Source: Sipunculus nudus | Lineage: Eukaryota; Annelida; Sipuncula; Golfingiida; Sipunculidae | Direction of reading: 5' to 3' | Length of the DNA stretch: 64,000 nucleotides | Assembly: GCA_026874595.1 (NCBI GenBank) | Contig: CM049307.1 | Span: forward strand, 91,019,830-91,083,829 | In this document: positions 11,401-23,280 of the stretch, in pieces | How positions within the stretch are numbered: the stretch's first letter is position 1 | How the letters are laid out: each line of letters opens with the position of its first letter | Notes under the pieces: generated by a model | The model's input: the letters and a program-made list of their open reading frames with translations, nothing else | What the model was told of the DNA's origin: nothing | Databases searched by the model: none | Program-made: the position numbers and the translations under genes

Positions 11401-13918
11401 TAACATTTTATTTATTTGTTACGGTAAAATGACATTCTTCTAATTGACAAAATGTAACGACAAAGGATATGCCTCTTTCTAAAAAAAGGGTAAATTGACG
11501 GTCACCACGGGGGGAAAATTCTGTTGCAATTTTGGTGTAATCCTGTGAATAAGAAGAAACAAACAACCCCTTGTTAAAAACATAACCGCCCTAGTGGGCG
11601 TATTGCACGCTTTTGAGGACTTCGTAAATTTTACTTTCAATTAGAAAACACACGCTGCTTTCAAACAAATCCAGGAGTTTTATTCTAGCGTTTTCGCTTG
11701 GGAGTTCAGCTCAATTTGTCTTTGGGCAGTTCCTCACGTTAACAATAATGTAATTTCGGGGATAATACATTGCCCTTTCAAGGCTCTAGGTTTTTATACA
11801 GATTCGCAAATTGTCTAACAATGCCTGGTAAAGCTACCAGGAATACGCAATAGTAATTACTCGCGGACAAACTACCTCAATTAAAAACTAAATTAAGTGG
11901 TTAAGTTATGTTCCGTTTTGTCATATCCATTTACTTACACCGATGAAGAGTGACGGGAGAATCCTGTACGCTTTAGGTAGTTTATTTTGACAATGAATGT
12001 CATGACCCATAATTTAGTAAAACATGATTGGTATCCGTCATTGTCTGCTGTTACTATAACCCGGGGAGCTTTGAGGATCTAGCTTATGTTCCAATTGTAC
12101 TTTAATTAAATTTGTATAAGTAGGACTGATGTAAACTTCAAATTGTATTATATGTTGAGGAAGTTGTGCAGTTAATCACGCCATAAAGAAGTTGAAGCTT
12201 TGTTTAAGTTTGAATGCTAATTTGTTTCTTTAATATATTTGCGGATTGTCATGCTCGACAACTAACAAATATAGAACAAGCGCTGGATAATTTGTGCTTT
12301 ATTGCATGTAAGTCACTATCAGAATAAAGCAAAACCAATTTTGCAAACCCTCAATGAGGCGGCTGTATCGGCAAATCTAAAATTTAAGCATAGGATATGA
12401 TTTGAATTAAACCATATTTTCAATGCCGGAACGTCTGTTCTAATCTACAAAAAGAAAGGGCTATAACTTCATCTTCTAGCTCATTATTTTTAATACAGGT
12501 TTTGAATCCAGTTAGAGATAATCACATATTTGATATTAAATTAAGATTTCCATTCCAGGGATTAAATGAACTTGACATGCAGTTTTGTCATCTCGCTTGT
12601 TAACGTCGACTATATGCTGAATTGTAAGTCTAGCAGTTTAGTCGTTGGTTTTAAGTGTTCAAAAAATGTGTTTAGAAATTTGCATCGCTAGTAAAGTCAT
12701 ACTAATTGGTGTATAAGATTATTCATATATATTCATCGATATACGTGCTTTCTCTGAAAATATGATTTTAATATTTCATGATAGATATTTTCTATAGTAT
12801 GCTTTCAAAGCTAGAGGACTAAATCAGTTCAAACATTTTGATAGTAAAATTATTGGAAAAATATTAGGTAAAAACTATAGTGAAAAATATGAGGCTGTTA
12901 CATACACCCCCCATTTACGAGACCCCAATTCTGTTGTGATATGTGCAATGATGACAGAAAACATTTTAAATCACCCTAACAGAGATTTAGCTAAGGCTTG
13001 ACAAGGAGTCTTATCTGTTATATTGTTATTTATTCACGAATCATTAATTTTACCTTTTTTCCGTTGTTCATAATGTGGTGCACGAGTACTTGTGTGTTAA
13101 ACCTAGCAAATGGAATGATCTTTTAGTAACAGCAAAGAAATCAGTTTCCACTTGCCATCATATGAGGCCAACCTCATAAAGTGACATTTGGGGAATTCTT
13201 CCAGACAGCTTTATATCAAATCCGACCAAGTCTCTCTCTGTGAACTAAAAATCCTTGCAAAAGTCAGCCTCACGCTCAATGTCGTCCAACATCGATTTGA
13301 CGCAAGTCCAGAGCCAACCTTTTAGAAGACCTTTAGACTCTAGAGGTATATCATGAGGAAACAAATTACCCCAAAAAGCGATCCTATACCGAGGTTTAAT
13401 TCAAAAGTCAATCATTGAAAATTGTGCCTGTATTTGGGGATTAGTTAGTGAAGGTAATTTGTTAAAGGTTTTGACAAAACCCGAACCCCAATGGCTTCTG
13501 AACAGAATCGACATTTTAGAAATTGAATCTGTCTCTACTGCGGCGGTTTTTGATCTCTCGGAACCTATGCAATGCGCATTTTTATTTAAGGTTTGATTTT
13601 AAGTTACTTCAAAAAGAAGTTACCTGTTCATGTAAAATGAAGAAAAAAATAAACTAGGGGTATGTACGATTTGAATATGTTTTTAATCTTTCTAGATTTC
13701 TAGTTTAATATGCACGGGTCGAAGAATAAACCAGGAGTCATATCCTGCCGTTATGACATTGGAATTAATCTTTGAAGTTCTATGAAAATTTCACCATTTT
13801 GTAATCGAAAAGGGGACTTTGGTCTAGACAGGGTCGTTTCCGCTCCATACTACTTCGCAGTAATACTATGCCACGTCCTCCTCAAGCATTAGGAAGTTTT
13901 TACCTTTTTTAAAATATC
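8461..13918. other. Long AT-rich stretch without genes
   Basis: There are no convincing exons, RNAs or element copies across about 5.4 kb. The longest frames are 60-86 codons (for example 10,041-10,301 minus) and look random. There are small hairpins such as CGCCCTAGTGGGCG near 11,587-11,600. It could be intergenic or intronic. Confidence 0.5.
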
Positions 13919-14295
13919 TTTTGTTTGAGGTAATCACCTCCAATTTTTAATGTTGAACTTACTAAATAAATGAGTGCAGAAGTACATTCAACTTTCGGAC
14001 TACCTGACAGGGCAGTGTCACACGCTTCCTCTCATTTTATATCCTTGTGTTAATACTGTGCCTGCGTTCCGTAGGTGCGTAATCGTCCCCATTGCTGGGT
14101 CTTACTACCGAAGAACCCCCGAAAGGCGCACTCGTTTTTAGAGAAATAACAGGCCGTTGGACGCAATCTTCCTCTTACGCCTGCAGAGTGGTCACCATAA
14201 AAAACATCACCGCTTCGGCTATGATTCGAAATTACGATCTCCCGGCGTTGAGTTCTGTGCTCTATCCCTGAGACATAGAAGTCTGACGTCATGTT
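13919..14295 (-). mobile_element. SINE-A copy
   Basis: This copy has the tail hairpin (GAGGTAATCACCTC) at the left, the shared body (CGGACTACCTGACAGGGCAGTGTCACACGC and the ACCCCCGAAAGGCGCACTCG block), and a tRNA-like head at the right. On the minus strand the head carries a mutated B box (AATTTCGAATCATAG near 14,222-14,236) and the A-box-like GTCTCAGGGATAGAG. It is more diverged than the 5-kb copy, and no clear target-site duplication remains. Confidence 0.8.
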
Positions 14296-15182
14296 ATCAG
14301 ACCTGCCTTTTCACCCTTTGTGCTTTTTTTTCTCGAGGGGCTTTAATGTGTTTGTGTAATATATTTCATAAGAACATACAGTCAAATGGAAACCCTTGTA
14401 TTGTTTTCGTAAATAAGCTGTACATGTAAGGTGAAAGGTTAATAGTGATCCCATGTGTTTTACGGTTATCTATGAGGTACAACATATCACTCAAAATGGA
14501 TTGGAAAACCTGTTTTTGTCAGGTTTTGAAGGGGATTCATGCCAGATAGAGACTTTTTCGCTTGGAGATATGATACGGTATGAGCCATCAGTGACATTGT
14601 TGAGTTACGTGTTGTAGTTGCTTCGGCGCTAACGGTTACAGATTCAGTATCTACCTAAGAGTCGAGTCCTCTACTAGTTCGCATATCAAAGTTCAGTGAC
14701 CTAGGAAGCCGATCGTGTAAACATGCTAGAGCAAGCGAAGCTCTGTACACGACAGAGTAAAACGGAATTTAAATATCGTTGTGTGAAAAATGACCTTTCT
14801 GAGTTCAAGAACTATCAGGATATAGGTTGAAGACTTTAACGTGTCAGAATCTATTGTGCTGACACGAGGCTTGAGGGAGTGTGTGCTCATAACAACAACT
14901 AACGCGGTATTGATTCATTTTACAGGACCATTTCCTGTGAGTCTATCACAACGGAGGCTGTTCGTGGTTTACCAAAAGATTACCATTAAAGAACACATTG
15001 GGGGAAATCGGAAAACTCCGGGTAACACCGGCACATGCACAAATTTGGATCGGAGTGACATCAGGCTAATACGCGGACACGTCTGGATACATCGATAGAA
15101 TAAATTGAATAAATTATCTATTAGTCTTTCAGAGTAGGAAATATGATAAAGACGTCTAAGTGTAAACTAACTTTTTATTTTG
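14296..15182. other. No gene recognised
   Basis: Frames of 90 and 85 codons overlap here (14,157-14,429 and 14,841-15,098, plus strand). The first runs through SINE-A. Nothing is recognised. Confidence 0.45.
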
Positions 15183-15789
15183 TTTACGAGCCTCTGAAGC
15201 TTGGGGCTTGATGAAGCCGTAGTCCCAACCCGCCGTACTTGCAAGTGCGTGCCGTCTACTTGCAAAAACGTGGCCAAAATTTGGGGATCCGTACGTGGTG
15301 AGTACTGACTCAGTACAGATTTGAGAGCACGCAGACACGCCGTAGCACTTTTAGTGCACGAGGAACTTTCGCTGCGTTCGGGCTGCGGTCGGGCTACCGA
15401 TTCACACCCAACATCGGGCGGAAAAACTCACGTTCGTCGCACTTGCACGCACTTACAACATGCGAGTGACTAAGGACAAAGTACGTGAGCAGCACGTGTA
15501 AGTACTGCCTCCGTACGATAACGTGGCAATCGCACGGAGATCGTACGTTACAAGCACGAAGTAAGTTCGTGCAACTCACTTACCACGTGCGCAACGTACG
15601 ATGCACGCAACCGCTCACGGGCCACGTACTTACACCTTGCGCAACCGTGAATTGACGTACTCCCTCCTTACTCTTGCCACTCGCTAGCCAAGTTTTCACA
15701 AAAACGTGGCGGCCGTGGCCTCCCCCATAAAAGGACGGACTAAAAACACGCACGGTGGGTTGTGACCGGGGCTTGAAAGAGCTCGTAAA
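15183..15789. mobile_element. CpG/CGTAC-rich non-autonomous TIR element
   Basis: The outer ends are inverted: TTTACGAGCCTC at 15,183-15,194 against AAAGAGCTCGTAAA at 15,776-15,789. Just inside, the pair AGTCCCAACCCGCCGT (left) and GGTGGGTTGTGACCGGGGCTT (right) extends the similarity. That inner terminus is nearly the terminus of the elements at 1-891, so they appear related. The inside is packed with GTACG, CACGTG and ACTTGCA-type short palindromes and is strikingly CpG-rich. There is no coding capacity. The 60-61-codon minus-strand frames here are artefacts of high GC. Confidence 0.65.
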
Positions 15790-16560
15790 TTCGAAAGGTC
15801 GTGAATAAAGTAAACATTTACACTACACTTAGGCGTCTTCATCTTATATATATATATGTATTCATCACATTAATTCATCACCGTTTGGCACACGCTATCA
15901 TCTGCCTATTATCTACTTATCTACGCATCCCCATTAACCTCAAATCAATAATTGCCCCGAGTTAAACTGTTCGTACTGCGGTCAGTTGCCCATCAACAAT
16001 GTTAGCAGGATCTGTAGTAGTGCTTATGGTGGACCCAAAATATTGCATCAGCAAAATTCTTGGTCAAGTATTAGTCATGCAGAAATTGGAAAACTGTATT
16101 TCTACTGCTTGGAATAACTCAGTCCGAGGTGGACTTGGGAGCATAAAAACCCAGGTACAAACCCCGCAGATGACTCTATAACATCTTGTTAGAACAAACA
16201 AGACTTGATCTAATGTCTAAATGACAGGTTATGGCTTCTGGATTATTTCTAACCCCGTGCATATAAAACCTGAAATCCAGAATGCTTTAAAATAACATAC
16301 AACTCTAACATTTAGCTTTCATGCTGCCTTAGAAAGTATGACAGAATAATTAAATATGGGAAACCATTTCCAATGGTTAAGGATTAATGAGATGAGAGAA
16401 TAACATTTAGAGCGTTAACCTAGTCTTTTTTTCGCTGAGTTAATGGATCTGCTCTAGAATACTTTAATAACCCATTGGGACTAAACACATCAGATCTATT
16501 CGCCTTTGGGAGGAATGAAAATCTTTCATTTCTTGGTTAAAAAAATTAACAATAGCATTT
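15790..16560. other. No gene recognised
   Basis: AT-rich. The 60-codon frame at 15,999-16,181 has no recognisable motif. The right part may be eroded LINE sequence upstream of the fragment at 16,570. Confidence 0.4.
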
Positions 16561-16569
16561 ATGACACCA

Positions 16570-16860
16570 AACACTTCTTTTAGAATTGCAGGTCGTAGGA
16601 TTTGAAACGCTCTCCCAGAGATAAAAGAAGATGAAAATCTCACAGAATTTAGTAAACAGTTGCAAACGTTTCTTCTGGATCAATCATACGAATGATGTGA
16701 GACAATTTTAAAATTATATTGTGACGATCTTAAACTATCTTTGTGTGTCTTTTAATTGTTTTCTTATTTTAGGATCTGCTTTGGAATTTGTAAAGCGCCT
16801 CTGGAAATTAACTGTGTACTGTATAGGATGCGCTCTAGAAATAAATATTTTACTTGTATG
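16570..16860 (+). mobile_element. CR1/L2-like LINE 3' end (ORF2 C-terminus and 3' UTR)
   Basis: Translation at about 16,579-16,694 gives FRIAGRR then NALPEIKEDENLTEF and QLQTFLLDQSYE before a stop. This is the usual C-terminal signature of CR1/L2/Jockey-type LINE proteins (a LWNxLP-like box followed by an Fk..LkT.L helix). The tryptophan codon expected before NALP is a TGA stop. About 90 bp downstream, 16,786-16,845 reads TTTGTAAAGCGCCTCTGG...GCGCTCTAGAAATAAA, the kind of 3'-UTR end common in these clades. Only the last part remains, so the copy is 5'-truncated and dead. Confidence 0.7.
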
Positions 16861-18020
16861 TTATATATCAAACCCCTTTAACGATCTGTTATCGTACAAA
16901 TTTCAGGCTAAATAGCACATGCTTATTTGCTTGTTTAAAATATTACACAAAAATACACTTAATTCTTTGTTGTTTTATAGACCGAATTAACGGAGCGAGT
17001 AAGGTGTTCTTTTAATCTTTTTATGTTTAAAATGCATTAACAAACATGTAAAAAAATGGTAAATTCCAAGAAGGATACACACTAGCTATATTTCTTTCAT
17101 TATTGCAAATGGACACCACAAATTTAAATCCAATTTAAAAATTACTTTTTACATTATTAACTTATGTTAGGCTTTCTTTGAAGGGAATTATGCCAGAGAA
17201 AAAAACATCATTAATACTGAGTGCTGGCTTACTATAAGTGCTCGTTCGATAATGATCCGTGTGATTTACGACTTTCTTATTATAACTGAATATCCTCAAA
17301 ACTACACAGTACCGACATACATGTTACATCAGGCTACAGCCATGAAGCAACGTAAATAAGGAAAATATATGTGTTTGCCGCAAGAATAACAATTTTGTTT
17401 CTTTTCATTAAACCCATGAGTCATTAAAAGTTTTCTACTTTGAAGAAGTAACTTGTTTTAGCATACATGCAGACATACCAGAAACACTCATGCCTACGTC
17501 AACAAGCATTTTAACATTACCAAAGTTAGTTTTCTTGAAAAATCAGTTTCCATTTTATGAAAATAGACTCCCGATTTCCACATGAATCTTGTTGTTCAGT
17601 TGAATCCCGTAATAATTACAGAAACAAATTTTAAAGTAGATTTTGCTTCTTTTGGAAGGACACATTATGGAAGTTTGACTTAATAACACTTTTTCACTTA
17701 ATGAAACTCATTTCAATGGGCACGGAGATGAAGTGATTCTGCTTCTCAGAACTTCAGAACTAAATCAGCAGTTAAAAATTATCAAAGTACTTGTTAGAAA
17801 AGTCAATTTTCTATTTTATTTTGGTATATGGGTCTTCATTCGTTGACAGCTGTATATGGAATGTATATGCCTTCAAAGACATCGATACATATGATATAAT
17901 TAAACTTAAACCTCTTTCACAAGGTAATTGCAAACAGGTTTCAAACCATTTTGTAAGCTCATTAGAGCGTCCAGAAGGCAACCCAAAACGTTTTCATACC
18001 GTTTTCGCCAAAACGGTTTG
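16861..18020. other. No gene recognised
   Basis: AT-rich. The 126-codon frame from 17,791 gains its length from the AAT microsatellite (poly-Asn) and is not credible as a gene. Confidence 0.5.
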
Positions 18021-18029
18021 CATCCAGCT

Positions 18030-18106
18030 CATTATTATTACTACTACTACTACTTATTATAATAATAAAAATGATAATAATTACGTTAAATATATTTATA
18101 GTACAA

Positions 18107-18155
<49 letters not shown>

Positions 18156-18195
18156 AATGATAATAAAATAATTATAATGATGATAATAATAAATT
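18030..18195. repeat. (AAT)n microsatellite
   Basis: The pure core is about 18,108-18,153, with imperfect ATT/ACT/AAT repeats on both sides. Confidence 0.95.
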
Positions 18196-19033
18196 TAATA
18201 AAATTAACGCAATAGTTAAGGTTACATAGGATTCCTCTCTGCAACAGCAACGAGTGAACAATACCGACAGCACGATATTCATATATATTGTGTGCCCATG
18301 TCATGTCAGACAAATGCCTGTTGACACGGTAGGTATCAATAAACCAAATGTCCCATGCTATTATCTAAACCCACGCAGGATCTTACCAGCGCATGGCCTC
18401 GGTCTGAAAAAGTTCCATGTAAACACATTATTCAGTCTGTGGGGGGTCTTCCGCCTGGTCGCGTTTACCATCAAATGTTGCGTGTTTAGCTTCGTGCTTC
18501 GGCGTCATACCTTCATTACGTGAAGTTATGCAAATATTTATTTGCTTAAATTATCACTGAAAATCTTATTTGAGTTGTTTACACCATTCAAAGAACTGCT
18601 GCACTTGTTCGCCCTTCGTATTAGTATCAATGCTGTAAGTGCTCCTATACATGTTAATTTTTATAAAGATATAAATACATTGTAGCATTTCATTCATATC
18701 TCTTGGCCTTGATATGAATAACACTGTTCAATTCAGTTAATCAGGAATATCTAAAAATTAATTACATTCACACATTTTTTTGTTTATGAAATATATATTT
18801 TCATATAATACTTATGCCCATTTTTTTTTTTCTTTATTGCATCCTCGATTGGTTTCAGGCCACAAGATTAATGTATCATACAGAAAAAAATTAAATGCGA
18901 TTTATACCTAATTTGCTTGTTTTAACATGCTTATTTAATTGTGTTAAGGCTCATTTGAATGTTTGTACAGCGTTTTATTTCAGTTAATACATTCCTTGGC
19001 ATTGAAAATGCCAAAGTATTCCCAGACAACTAG
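18196..19033. other. No gene recognised
   Basis: An 89-codon plus-strand frame (18,254-18,523) overlaps a minus-strand frame. I see no motif I know. Confidence 0.45.
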
Positions 19034-19052
19034 CCCCCCCCCCCCCCCCCCC
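19034..19052. repeat. Poly-C tract (19 bp)
   Basis: An uninterrupted C run follows TAG. Its length is likely to vary or to be mis-sequenced. Confidence 0.9.
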
Positions 19053-19117
19053 ACTTGAAAAACAGGCCCCTACCTTCAGAAGCAGAAACAAACACTTAGC
19101 AAGACTCCAGGATTTCT

Positions 19118-19147
19118 CAAGGTGTGACCTTCAAAAAGTCAAGGTCA
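19118..19147. other. Cluster of AGGTCA-like half-sites
   Basis: AGGTGTGACCT (19,120-19,130) is a near-palindrome of two AGGTCA-type half-sites, and TCAAGGTCA follows at 19,139-19,147. The match is to the nuclear-receptor half-site sequence only. It probably belongs to eroded repeat DNA near the 20-kb tandem array. Function is not implied. Confidence 0.3.
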
Positions 19148-19202
19148 CTAGTCTCTTTCAACAATTTATCATCTGACATCTTTCATTTTAATTTTCAGAT
19201 AG

Positions 19203-20011
19203 TGTTACGGACCCTAATATCAACAGATCACGTAATCGTGACGAGCACAAATTTTGTTACGGAGATAAATAAAAATCAGATTCTGTAACATTAGGCAGCG
19301 TGAAATGTCTAGCGGAATGAATAAAGAAGTCAGTGTTTTTTTGTTAACAAATAATTTTATTCTTAAAACAACCCTATCATTACAATACACTAAATCAGTA
19401 CAATTACAAAGTATAACAACAGTACAACAGCAAATTAGTATGATTACACAGTTTAATAAATAAAGTGTACAGTACCTGGATACAACCACTGTCACAGCGA
19501 CAACAAGTCCTTTAAAACCAATAATCTACGTAAAGAGATCAAATAGTCCAAAGTAAAGTTCTTGTAATAATCCCGAGAGCAAACTGGAAACAGGCCGCAC
19601 TAAATCTGCATAGAATCCGTAGAATCTCTGACACTACTGTAATCATCGGATAGGTCCAAAACTGACTCACACTATTCCCTGTCCGCTGGAATATTTCTCT
19701 CTCCTCTCTCTCCTGGCTCTAAACACAGCCCCTTATTTATAGCTTCTCACACCAAAGCCTTGAAACTTCTATTTCACGAACAATCCAAAGAACCGAACAA
19801 TACATAATACACACGCCCAAAGAACAAAACAAGACACGCGCTCTATGAGCACGTACAACCCAGAAATTTCCAGACGAGCGCTGTGTCTATACATGCTAGG
19901 GTTCACACATGGGCCGTCGCAGCTCGCGCGTCTCCCATGACAACGGACAATGCTAGCGCTACACAGACACACGTAAGACTGCTGCACACAATAAAAGGGA
20001 CATCTGTAACA
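19203..20011 (-). mobile_element. Solo LTR, family LTR-1
   Basis: This 809-bp block starts TGTTACGGA and ends CTGTAACA, the TG...CA form of LTR ends. It matches the blocks at 50,271-51,190 (same orientation) and 59,244-59,852 (opposite). Read on the minus strand it has a TATA-like GCTATAAATAAGG (about 19,731-19,743), the shared GCTGTGTTTAGAGCC stretch downstream, an AATAAA signal, and the conserved TTTGTTAACAAAAAAACACTG block (about 19,337-19,357). No gag-pol sequence flanks it, so it is a solo LTR left by recombination. The flanking bases ATAG and AAAG are at best a mutated target-site duplication. The 104- and 91-codon frames inside are shadows. Confidence 0.75.
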
Positions 20012-20040
20012 AAAGATACATCTATTGACTTGAGGAACAA

Positions 20041-20955
20041 TAATTTTCACCAAATATATGGGAATATTCAAGGTCAAGGCCAATCATCCCATTACCTACG
20101 TGTATGTATAAAATGAAAGAAATCTTTCCATTAGTGGTTCACTTATAATGCTCACAGAACTGTTAAGTGACATTAATGGGGGTATTAAAAGGTGCGAAAG
20201 TTAGAAAATGACAAAAGCTGGCGCCACCTATCTCCAACAGAAGACAAAGCTATTAAAGATCTTCAGTTTGGTTTTTGGACCAATCCATGCATCCGTATTT
20301 GATATTGAATAATTTGTGTGATTTTCACTAAATACGGTAATATTCAAGCTCAAAGCCACTCTCCTAGTTGAGGTCATGATCCCAATTAATGTATACCTCA
20401 TTCCATAACCCATATCTATTTATATACATAATATGAAAGAAATCTGTTATAAGTTTTTGACTTATAATGGTCATAGTACTGTCAAGTGGCATTGATGGAG
20501 GTATTAAAAGGCGCGAAGATAAGAAGAGGACATAAGATGGCGCCACCTATGTCTCATTAGACAAAGCTATCCATGATTTCGGCAAATTTGTTTTTGGGAC
20601 TAATCTTTGTATTACTTATTGAGATATTGTAGATTTTGTGTGATTTTCACCAAATATGAAAAAAATCTTGTCTAGGCCACTCTCTTGGTTAAGGTCAAGA
20701 CCTAAATTTAAATATACATCATTCCATAACCCAAATCTATGAATATGCATAATATGGAAGAAATCTGTGCATTCCTTTTTTACTTATACTTCTCACAGTA
20801 CTGTCAAGTGGCAATGATGGGGTAATAAATGGCGCGAAAACAAGAAAAGGATAAAAGGCGCCACAAGTTTACAGAACATGACAGCGCTATTTAAGATATT
20901 GGGTCAACTTGATTTTTATTTCAATCCATGCAAGATTTCTTGAGATATTTAAATA
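20041..20955. repeat. Tandem array, about 320-bp unit, three copies
   Basis: Landmarks recur about every 320 bp: ATGRAAGAAATCT at 20,114, 20,434 and 20,755; the ACTGTYAAGTGRCAWTRATGG block at about 20,160, 20,480 and 20,800; and a GGCGCCAC block in each unit. The units are clearly diverged from each other (many substitutions, and a deletion of about 40 bp in the first), so the array is old. It starts 30 bp from the end of the solo LTR, which may have inserted at its edge. No coding capacity is seen. Confidence 0.8.
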
Positions 20956-23046
20956 AGATTTATCTTCGTAGGCTGGACCAAACTAAAACCACAGTATCCC
21001 CGACTTTGGGGAAACGATAAATGTTTATTATTATACTTTGGCTCCTGTCAATTATTCTTAAATCTACAGGTTTTCATTTTAGCAGGGCCATTTCCTCTTA
21101 GCTTATTAAATGCTTATATATATGAAAAGCCAAAAGAAATGTATTTTTTTTGCATTTGCTAAAATCTTCCAAAGTTCGTAACCAAGGGTCTCTTGTTTCT
21201 TAGTTAATAGGAAAGAACAATAGCCAACTCTAAAAAAAAACTTTGTAATGTTCGTTTGGCTGCTGCGAGCAAATCGGCTGAATAAGCTGCGGTTATATTG
21301 CAAAATCCCGGAAAAAGGATAATTAACTAAAATAATGTAACGGCAGCCCTGGCAACAGGTTATTAACAATAATAATGTCACGATTTCACGTTTAAAGGAG
21401 CCGCACAGAACAAGAACAGGCTCTGAATAATTTTATACGCATAAGTAAGCAAAAAAAATGCATCATGTAATTCAGATTAGCTTTATTGAGACCATGTCGT
21501 TAATTTACTTAAGTCGGGCGCCAGCCTTACTTCTGCGATTGGAGGAATCGCATACCTAACGCCTACGTTGCGTAATATCTTTGAAAAGTTTAATTTTTCA
21601 TCTCGTTAACGTTACGATAATGGAAGCAAAAAAAAAAACGTAAATCGTGTGCACGTAAGTTTGAGCAACGTCTTAAAGGGTGATTTTTGACAAATAAGGG
21701 ACGTAGAGGTAATATTCCGTGCGCGATACGTCGCTTACAAACGTTTAGCGCAAGGTTTCCTAGAAGACGTAATGGGAATGAACCTTTTGTTTGTAGAAGC
21801 ATGCATGTAGAAGCATGCGATAAATATCGCTAGTACAAAGGTAAAGATAGATGCTTAGGCATGACCCCACATATGAACTCTTATGGAAATGGTATATGTT
21901 TATAAAATATACTCTTCCCACCTGCATTTAGCCGGCAATAAGATTGAACGCTTACCGTTTTATATATAGGTCACTTAAATCATTTTAAAATTAGTTTACT
22001 GTATGGCTTCCCGTGTATATGTCTGATTTCTCGGCCATATATTAAATCTAGCTATTTTAAGTGAAAACAGCATTATATAAATCTTGTGTTTCCCCGCCGG
22101 GGCTGATGGGAAAGTTCCGGACTAAATCTAATGATTCCGCAAAGGGACCGATGAGAACTTAAATCAAACAGCTTGAATTTTCTGCAATTTATAACATTTT
22201 CACGTAGGACTTGGTGATAAGTTATTCAAGCTCCAGCCAGTATTGAATCAATTATCTAGCTTCAACGAAATAAATGTCAAAAGAAGCAGTATCCATACTC
22301 CGCCTTTAAATTTTAATTAAATTTCGAACAAAAGATACTGATTGAAAATTGAGACAGTCGCCTTGATTAGAGTTATCGACGTAGATGGATGACTTGCGAA
22401 ACCCAGATGAAATAAGAAGATTTGATGGAGGGAACGTCTAACAGTGTTCTTTATAAGTATAATGAAAACTTTGACACGCAGATAACGTATTTGTTCTTGC
22501 AATACATATCCTTGAAAAAGCAGCTTTAATGTTTGTTTAATTCATGTCAGAGTTATCAAATATATGCAATAATATATAATTTAAGCAGCTTTAGTGTATG
22601 ATAGATATTTACAATTAATCTCTGTAGCTAGGTGAATAAGGATGTTTCTTTCAGTATGTCAATGGACTTCGAGCCCACGTTGGCGGAATTTGTTTTGATG
22701 ATTCTAAGTCACGGAAATTATTTAATTTTGCAAGGAATCGTTTGCACGGCCAGACCTACTCAAGTCTGAGTGATATAATTCGTCTATAGTTCATCGTCCC
22801 ACGAATGGATCGTTTATGTAAGTAAGGCGTGCTTAAGTGCAAACAACGGGTTCCCCTAGGTTAATTTAGTCTTACATAGACACGGTTATACTCAGGCACG
22901 TTATAAATATTCAGGATTATCCGGATTTGTCGACTATTTAAATCTGAGAGGGCAGATAGTTTGTGCGTGGACTCAAAGAATATTTAGACAACCTGGTCCA
23001 TACTAGCCAAGTCTGTAAACAAATGTTGTTAGGTCTAGTTTGTCAA
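20956..23046. other. No gene recognised
   Basis: Two frames over 90 and 70 codons on the minus strand (21,106-21,381 and 21,590-21,802) have no known motif. The part at 21,530-21,830 is richer in ACGTAA/CGTAA words than its surroundings and includes a direct repeat GTAGAAGCATGC (twice near 21,795-21,820). I could not define an element there. Confidence 0.4.
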
Positions 23047-23280
23047 CATTAAGGGGCCTGGACAGCTGAGTGGTAAAACACTCGGCCTTCTCTGCAATTC
23101 CCGGCGATGCCATGAGAGTGGTTGTATTGGTCCATCCAAGGCCGGTGGCTTTCTCCGGCTTTTCCGGTTTCCTATACCCTTAGCGACTACCGAGCGCCAC
23201 CATCCGAGCCATGGAGAGTGCCTCGTATTAGTTATTATAACTAATTGTACAATCCATGTAAAATAAATAAATTTATATGA
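23047..23280 (+). mobile_element. SINE-C (tRNA-derived, molluscan type)
   Basis: The head has an A-box-like AGCTGAGTGGTAAAACACTCGG (23,064-23,085). The expected B box is eroded (CCCGGCGATGCC). The body contains GGTGGCTTTCTCCGGCTTTTCCGGTTTCCT-type sequence (23,143-23,172) and the end is ACAATCCATGTAAAATAAATAAAT. This body plan, with a CTCCGG...CCGGTTTCC core and a TGTAAAATAAAT tail, is one I associate with SINEs common in bivalves and other molluscs. That is recollection, not a search. The copy is non-coding and diverged. Confidence 0.65.

Noticed and set aside
13190-13560. Minus-strand sequence with protein-like stretches (for example MLDDIEREADFCKDF)
   Set aside because: The frame is broken and the translation matches no family I know. 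The evidence is not enough to call a pseudogene.
17791-18171. 126-codon frame ending in poly-Asn
   Set aside because: The C-terminal part is an (AAT)n microsatellite and the rest has no recognisable feature.
21530-21830. ACGTAA-rich patch as an element
   Set aside because: The word enrichment is visible but I could not define ends, units or a second copy.
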